18,672 nt of DNA from CAYLLT01 sp964591605 (GTDB taxonomy: Bacteria > Planctomycetota > Phycisphaerae > UBA1845 > PWPN01): the NCBI GenBank assembly GCA_964591605.1, contig CAZQEN010000132.1, forward strand, positions 1 through 18,672, read 5' to 3'. Made by a program: the position numbers and the translations under genes. Of the stretch, positions 14,358 to 18,672 are shown one piece after another. The first letter of the stretch is position 1. Every line of letters starts with the position of its first letter. The notes beneath the pieces are model-generated. The model worked only from the letters and a program-made list of their open reading frames with translations. It was not told the origin of the DNA and searched no databases.

Positions 14358-16085
14358 ATGGGCTCACGACCTGCGACCGCCGGATGTGCTGCCGTCTGCT
14401 TCGCGGCGGCGGCCGCCTGGGCGTCGACGGCACCCGCGGATGATGTCGCCTCGGAGCAGGCCTTGTTCATCTCCGGTCGGGATGGTTATCACACGTTCCG
14501 CATCCCCGTGCTGCTGGTGACGAAGGGCGGATCCGTGCTCGCATGGGCCGAGGGGCGTCAGACGGGCAGCGGCGACAGCGGCGATATCGACATCGTGATG
14601 CGGCGCAGCGACGACGGCGGGCGGACCTGGTTGCCCATGCGGCGGATCTTCGATGATGAGGCGAACACGGTGGGGAATCCGTGTCCGGTGGTCGACCGCG
14701 AGACGGGAACGATCTGGTTGTTTCTCACGCGGAATCTGGGCACGGACACCGAGGAGACGATCAAGGCCGGCACCAGCCGGGACACCCGCCGCGTCTGGCT
14801 GAGCCGCAGCGACGACGACGGGCGGAGCTGGTCCAGGCCGGCGGACCTGACGGATACTCTGAAGCGGGCGGACTGGACGTGGTACGCCACCGGCCCGGGC
14901 ATCGGCATCCAGACAAGAAGCGGCCGGCTGATCGTTCCGTGCGATCACGCGACGACCGGCACGAAGATCTGGCGGTCGCACGTGATCTACAGCGATGACC
15001 ACGGCCGGACGTGGCGGATCGGCGGCGTGACCGGCGACGAGATGAACGAATGCCAGATCGTCGAGCGCGGCGACGGCTCGCTTCTGCTCAACATGCGCAG
15101 CTACCTCGGGCGGCAGCGGCGTGCGATCTCGACCAGCGTCGATGGCGGGCTGACGTGGTCGGTGCCGAAAGACGACCCCGCGCTGATCGAACCGGTGTGC
15201 CAGGCGGCCCTGATCAACGTCGGGCCGGGTCCGGGCGACGTGCTGCTGTTCAGCAACCCGGCGAGCGTGAAGCGCGAGAAGATGACGGTGCAATTGAGCA
15301 CCGACGGCGGGCGAACCTGGCCGCACGCCCGCGAGCTGTATGCCGGGCCGAGCGCGTACTCGGCGCTGGCGGTGACGGGCGATGGGGCTTGTTTGTGCCT
15401 CTATGAGCGGGGTCAGGGCCGGCCGTACGAGACGATCACCCTGGCCCGCTTCCCGCTGGACCGGCTCCAGGCGGCGCCGGCGAGCCGGCCGACGACCGGC
15501 TGCGGGCAGGTGCAGGTCGTATCGCGGGCCGAGTGGAAGGCCCGGCCGCCCATGGCGGACCGCCTGCACCGGCACACGCCCCGGCTGCTGACGATCCATC
15601 ATGCCGGCGTCCTCGACGATGGCCGGACGCCGGGCGACCAGAAGATGCGCGGGCTCCTGCGCTTCAGCCAGGAGGAGAAGCGCTGGGGCGACGTGCCGTA
15701 TCACTTCGTGATCGATCGCAGCGGCCGGGTGTTCGAGGGCCGCGGACTGGCGTTTGCGCCCGACACCAACACCGATTACGACGTGAACGGGCACGTCGGG
15801 ATCTGTATCAACGGCGATCTGACACGCCAGCCGCTGCTCGAAGCACAGTACCGTTCGCTGGTGAGCCTGCTCGTCCAGCTCGCCCCGGAGCTGCGGATCG
15901 CCGATGACCGGATCGCGACGCACCAGGATTACGCGCGGACCGCCTGCCCGGGTTCGCTGGTGAAGCTGGTGCGCGACGGCACGCTGGGCCGGGACATGGC
16001 CGCGTGCCGGGCCGGCCGGTCATACGCATTCCGGGCGCCCCCGGTCAGCGCGACACGGCCGGGAGAGGGGAAAGCCAGCCCTTGA
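14358..16085 (+). CDS. Secreted sialidase-PGRP amidase fusion
   Basis: A 575-residue secreted protein. The signal peptide (1 to about 26, Ala-rich) follows the ATG at 14358, which has AGGGA 8 bases upstream. Residues 35-370 are a GH33-type sialidase propeller: FRIP (R48), AEGR, five Asp boxes (84-91, 151-158, 212-219, 260-267, 314-321), NECQIVE (E231), NMRS (R247), SNP..KR (R306) and SAYSAL (Y334), that is, the Arg triad and the Tyr/Glu pair of a working exo-sialidase. Residues 385-540 are a PGRP/amidase_2 domain: IHHAG (H414), PYHFVIDRSGRVFEGR (Y448), THQDY (H522) and TACPG (T528, C530). The Zn ligands are complete, so it should cut the amide between muramic acid and peptide. I do not recall this pairing as characterised. 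The LacI-type regulator is divergent upstream. Confidence 0.9.
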   Translation: MGSRPATAGCAAVCFAAAAAWASTAPADDVASEQALFISGRDGYHTFRIPVLLVTKGGSVLAWAEGRQTGSGDSGDIDIVMRRSDDGGRTWLPMRRIFDDEANTVGNPCPVVDRETGTIWLFLTRNLGTDTEETIKAGTSRDTRRVWLSRSDDDGRSWSRPADLTDTLKRADWTWYATGPGIGIQTRSGRLIVPCDHATTGTKIWRSHVIYSDDHGRTWRIGGVTGDEMNECQIVERGDGSLLLNMRSYLGRQRRAISTSVDGGLTWSVPKDDPALIEPVCQAALINVGPGPGDVLLFSNPASVKREKMTVQLSTDGGRTWPHARELYAGPSAYSALAVTGDGACLCLYERGQGRPYETITLARFPLDRLQAAPASRPTTGCGQVQVVSRAEWKARPPMADRLHRHTPRLLTIHHAGVLDDGRTPGDQKMRGLLRFSQEEKRWGDVPYHFVIDRSGRVFEGRGLAFAPDTNTDYDVNGHVGICINGDLTRQPLLEAQYRSLVSLLVQLAPELRIADDRIATHQDYARTACPGSLVKLVRDGTLGRDMAACRAGRSYAFRAPPVSATRPGEGKASP

Positions 16086-16494
16086 GCCGGAAGTCTCACC
16101 ACGGAGATCTGGCGCGGCCGCGGGCCGCAACCCAAGAGATCAACCGCAGATGAACGCAGATAAGACCGGATGAACCGCAGAGACGCAGAGGCCGCAGAGA
16201 AGAAAACGATGGATGGATTCTCTGCGATCTCTGCGTCTCTGCGGTTTCTCCTCTTCCGGCGACCCAAACGAAATCCGGCCGAAGTCTTCGCTTCTCGCGG
16301 AGAAATCGAACGTTTGTGGCACGGAGGACGCGGAGATTCCGAGAGCGATCGTTTTGGATGATCACCCGTCTGCCCGACAGAGGCATCTGAGGAACACAGG
16401 CAATCAGGGTTGAGCAACGCTCTTCCTGCCGCTCTGGTTTCCTGAGAGTCTGTCTTGCATCGCTCGCAGATGTTTCGAGGTTCAGAGGCTGTGC
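16086..16494. other. Convergent intergenic region with repeats
   Basis: About 400 bases between the 3' ends of the sialidase-amidase (plus) and BNR_4 (minus) genes. It holds the GCAGA-type repeat cluster at about 16141-16246 and no credible gene. Short frames here translate into the Arg/Gln-rich strings that such repeats give on both strands. Two-way termination at the inverted repeat is plausible. Confidence 0.5.
16173..16246. repeat. Inverted repeat of the CGCAGAGACGCAGAG type
   Basis: The left arm 16173-16199 and right arm 16220-16246 are 27-base reverse complements differing only at about 3 central positions (GCC versus ATC), with a 20-base spacer. Looser direct copies (CCGCAGATGAACGCAGAT) lie just upstream from 16143. 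Such GCAGAG-type repeats are scattered through many bacterial genomes and resemble non-autonomous mobile palindromes. Confidence 0.8.
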
Positions 16495-17844
16495 TCACTG
16501 TGCGTGGGAGACGACCAGGCGCAGCATGGTGGGTGGTGGGGGCGGGCCTTCGCGCGGGCGGTCACGGTTGGGAGGCAGCGTCTGCCACTCGAGACGGTAC
16601 GTGACGCCGGGCTCGGGGCCGCGGCCCAGATCACCGGCCGTCCGCACCATCAGCGCCGGCTGCGTCGAGACGATCGCGGGCGAGATCGACGGCTGCGCCT
16701 CGCGGATGCCCGCCCGGTCTTCACTTGAGCGGTCCTTTGCTGCGCCGGTGAGGAGCGGGGCCAGTGTCTGCGGATTCAGGCGCCAGACGCCCGAGCCGTG
16801 GCGGGCGTTCTGATAACGCTGCAGCAGGCCGTCTGGCCGGAACTCAACCGGATAGACGCGCACCTGGGCCCCGATGCTGCCGCCGCCGCTGAACACGTAG
16901 CGCCACGTCCAGTCGCTGGCCCGGATGATCCGCCAGCCCTGGGCCTCGCGCCGGGCGTTGTAGACCTGGAGCGGGCCGCCCCCGGATTCATACTTGTGGT
17001 AACTGATCACCGGCCGGCCCTGAGGGTCAACGGCGAGCTGCACGTTGCTGTTGAGCAGGCCGCCTTTTGCTGGTACCGGATCGACGATTTCCGCGGTTTT
17101 GATCGTGATGGGCAGGGTCAGCGGCTTCCCATCGCTGGTTTCCCAGTGGAGCAGGTCGCGGCTTCGCGCGTAGCTCAGGTCGTGATTCGTCGCGCAGTCG
17201 GGCGTGTCGCGCCAGACCCAGGCCATGTGATAGACGCCGTCGGGACCGCGCGTCGGCCCCTGGATGTACGCGTTGGTCTCGCCCTCGCCGGAGATGAGCG
17301 GCCCGTTAACCAGACGCCGCCAGGTCCGCGTATCGGGGTCGTAGACGTTGTAGAGCTGATCGCCGTTCCCGCTGCCGCCGTCGCGGTACGTGAAGATGAG
17401 TTCCTCGTGCGGGCCGCGGAAGAATCGCGGATACGTCACGCGCTGCTCGCGCTCACCGAGCATCGAGAGTCGCTCGAACGTGTCGATGTCCAGCGGTCGC
17501 TGCGTCCGAAAGTACACCAGCGGCACGCCGTGCATGTTGCCCGAGAGGTGCACAACGCCGTCGCGGTCGACATCCATCGTCACGTAGTTGTGGCTGTCCC
17601 AGCCGAGTTTCTCGGGCAGGCGGACCAGATGCCACGTTTCCGAGTCGAGCTCTCGCGCGCCGACCGTCATCTGCCGCTGCGCGTCGTAGAAGGCGACGAA
17701 CTGTCGATCCCCGTGTGTGAGCAGGGCAAAGCCCACCGGATGGCCGGCCCAGACCGGCGCGATGTCGATGGATTTCGTCGCTGCGCCGCAGGGCACAGCC
17801 AGGTTGAACATACCGATGATGCAGAGCGCGGCCGCTGACTTCAT
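16495..17844 (-). CDS. Secreted BNR_4 beta-propeller protein, possible polysaccharide lyase
   Basis: A 449-residue secreted protein of the BNR_4 (PF15892-like) family. MKSAAALCIIGMFNLAVPCGAA is the signal peptide from the ATG at 17844. Family marks follow in order: SHNYVTMDVDRDG (84-96), SGNMH (101-105), TYRDGGSGNGDQLYNVYD (152-169), WRDTPDCATNHDLSYARS (211-228), ISYHKYESGG (280-289) and FSGGGS (318-323). BNR_4 includes ulvan and rhamnose-glucuronate lyases, so an uronic-acid-polysaccharide lyase is likely, but many members are untested. H85 and H105 lie 20 residues apart and are candidate catalytic residues. The Pro-rich tail (REGPPPPPTM) is not conserved. It overlaps the upstream SdpI gene by 4 bases, implying translational coupling, and converges on the sialidase-amidase gene. 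Confidence 0.85.
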   Translation of the reverse strand: MKSAAALCIIGMFNLAVPCGAATKSIDIAPVWAGHPVGFALLTHGDRQFVAFYDAQRQMTVGARELDSETWHLVRLPEKLGWDSHNYVTMDVDRDGVVHLSGNMHGVPLVYFRTQRPLDIDTFERLSMLGEREQRVTYPRFFRGPHEELIFTYRDGGSGNGDQLYNVYDPDTRTWRRLVNGPLISGEGETNAYIQGPTRGPDGVYHMAWVWRDTPDCATNHDLSYARSRDLLHWETSDGKPLTLPITIKTAEIVDPVPAKGGLLNSNVQLAVDPQGRPVISYHKYESGGGPLQVYNARREAQGWRIIRASDWTWRYVFSGGGSIGAQVRVYPVEFRPDGLLQRYQNARHGSGVWRLNPQTLAPLLTGAAKDRSSEDRAGIREAQPSISPAIVSTQPALMVRTAGDLGRGPEPGVTYRLEWQTLPPNRDRPREGPPPPPTMLRLVVSHAQ

Positions 17845-18191
17845 GAAAGTCTCTCTTGCTCGTTGGGGGGCGGTCCCCACTGGCCGTACTTCCGGTTGAC
17901 GTAAATCGCCAGGCCAATCACCATCAGGGGCAGTGAACCGAGCATGATGGCCAGGCCGATGACGTGAAGTTCAGGCCGTAGGCAGACCTGGGCGTATACC
18001 CCGTAACCGATCATCGCCGCTCCCCAGACGATCATCACCCATCCGCCCAGGCGATTGATTGAATACCAGTTCTCCTCCGAGGTAGAGGACTCGGGCAGGC
18101 GCACGCCGTACCAGCGGTTCGGCGGAATCCAGCCCACAATCAGGGGGATACTGACGACCACGGTGACGGCGCCGGCGAAGATGTTGAGCAT
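17841..18191 (-). CDS. SdpI-family membrane protein
   Basis: A 116-residue membrane protein with three helices (about 4-21, 49-68, 77-97). The loop after helix 1, PPNRWYGVRLPES...ENWYSINRLGG, is the signature of the SdpI/YhfL-type family, whose Bacillus founder gives immunity to the SdpC toxin; most relatives are simply uncharacterised. The ATG at 18191 has GAGG about 10 bases upstream; GTG 18197 is possible. An exact TATAAT lies 40 bases upstream of the start. Its stop overlaps the start of the BNR_4 gene (ATGA). The pairing of an SdpI protein with a secreted propeller enzyme is unusual, and no toxin gene is visible. Confidence 0.82.
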   Translation of the reverse strand: MLNIFAGAVTVVVSIPLIVGWIPPNRWYGVRLPESSTSEENWYSINRLGGWVMIVWGAAMIGYGVYAQVCLRPELHVIGLAIMLGSLPLMVIGLAIYVNRKYGQWGPPPNEQERLS

Positions 18192-18230
18192 GTGCACAAA
18201 CCTCGCGTCCCATCTCCGGTCCGGGAGTTT

Positions 18231-18236
18231 ATTATA
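18231..18236 (-). promoter_or_regulatory. -10 box of the SdpI-BNR_4 operon
   Basis: On the minus strand this is an exact TATAAT, 40 bases before the SdpI start, giving a leader of about 33 bases. It sits inside an inverted repeat, CCGGG (18221-18225) with CCCGG (18237-18241), so a regulator bound there could block it. Confidence 0.5.
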
Positions 18237-18321
18237 CCCGGAACACCCATTTCTGGATCTCGGCTGCCGACGGCACCTTGTGCATGGGACTGCTTCGGAT
18301 GACAGCGGCAATTGCGCAGTG

Positions 18322-18672
18322 CTATTCAGTGGTTCGGCTTGCTTTGCGACGTGCTTCAGACAAAATGGCCTCGACGCGCGGACCATAAACGGGGTTTAGC
18401 TCCAGACACCTTTCCAGGTCGGCGATGACGCTCGATGCATGCGTGTCCATATGCCTGGCGAAGCCGAGCGCCCTGAGGTAATAGCCATAGGCAGGATCGT
18501 CGGCCTCGTCAAGCGTGCATGACTGGAGTGGCCGACCGTGATCCTCAGTAAACAGCAAATACTGACCGGCGGCGATGAAGTCGGCGCCACCGGGGACGTG
18601 AAATCCATACGCCAGGGTGACCTCGCGCAGATGCTTCTGGGTAAAGCTGTCGGTTTTGCGCCGTGCCCCGTA
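18322..18672 (-). CDS. TPR-like protein, 5' end beyond the window
   Basis: This frame is open from the window edge at 18672 to the stop at 18322, so the gene is cut by the window and only its last 116 residues are seen. They end in a helical repeat-like unit, IADLERCLELNPVYGPRVEAI, whose ALxxAxxLxPxxxxxxxxL spacing is TPR-like. Before it come LRALGFARHMDTH and a beta-like patch, GADFIAAGQYLLFTEDHG. The earlier residues match no family I know. Function is unassigned. It lies upstream of the SdpI gene on the same strand with about 130 bases between them. Confidence 0.6.
   Translation of the reverse strand, partial: YGARRKTDSFTQKHLREVTLAYGFHVPGGADFIAAGQYLLFTEDHGRPLQSCTLDEADDPAYGYYLRALGFARHMDTHASSVIADLERCLELNPVYGPRVEAILSEARRKASRTTE

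Noticed and set aside
14364..15923. 519-codon minus-strand frame opposite the sialidase-amidase
   Set aside because: Same reason: a low-complexity shadow of a gene with strong motifs on the plus strand.
16096..16386. Short minus-strand frames over the GCAGAG repeats
   Set aside because: These strings (RRRDRRESIHR type) arise whenever this repeat is translated; they are not genes.
1..18672. tRNA, rRNA, CRISPR or riboswitch
   Set aside because: No cloverleaf with a GTTCRANYC arm, no rRNA-like stretch, no regularly spaced direct repeats and no recognised riboswitch core were found by eye; a covariance-model scan would be decisive.

Overview
The window is high-GC DNA with short intergenic gaps. 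It looks like a member of the Planctomycetota or a relative (Phycisphaerae-like). The pointers are a PEP-CTERM choice-of-anchor C surface protein, a GspG-like pseudopilin, a LacI-type regulator next to secreted beta-propeller glycan enzymes, and many short palindromic dispersed repeats in gaps and even inside genes. The taxonomic call is an inference from gene types, not from a marker gene. No rRNA, tRNA, CRISPR array, transposase or phage gene was recognised.

Layout. 1-681 has no convincing gene but carries several REP-like hairpins. 682-1383 (minus) is a choice-of-anchor C / PEP-CTERM protein cut by an in-frame TAG just before its sorting signal. 2030-5425 (plus) is a two-gene unit: a 980-residue acyltransferase / ACP / acyl-ACP synthetase fusion and a small c-type cytochrome. 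5723-12353 is a run of minus-strand genes, read right to left: a GT39-like membrane glycosyltransferase, a radical SAM protein, a site-2-protease-like M50 peptidase, tryptophanyl-tRNA synthetase (trpS), a 73-residue unknown protein and a putative lipoprotein. 12419-12982 (plus) is a GspG-like pseudopilin, convergent with and 6 bases from the LacI-family regulator (12989-14110, minus).

The most distinctive block is 12989-18191. The LacI-type regulator is divergent from a secreted protein fusing a sialidase beta-propeller to a PGRP/amidase_2 domain with its zinc ligands intact. Converging on it is a secreted BNR_4 propeller protein (a family that includes polysaccharide lyases), which overlaps an upstream SdpI-family membrane protein by the four bases ATGA. 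Together these suggest a regulated outer-envelope or extracellular glycan/peptidoglycan processing locus. The window ends inside a TPR-like gene (18322-18672, minus).

A second theme is repeat traffic. A degenerate palindromic family occurs at 5507-5533, 5593-5619 and 6964-6991, and a related stretch lies in frame inside the acyl-ACP synthetase (about 3769-3844). A comparable in-frame low-complexity insert sits in the glycosyltransferase (about 11361-11543). These genes appear to tolerate repeat insertion at linkers.
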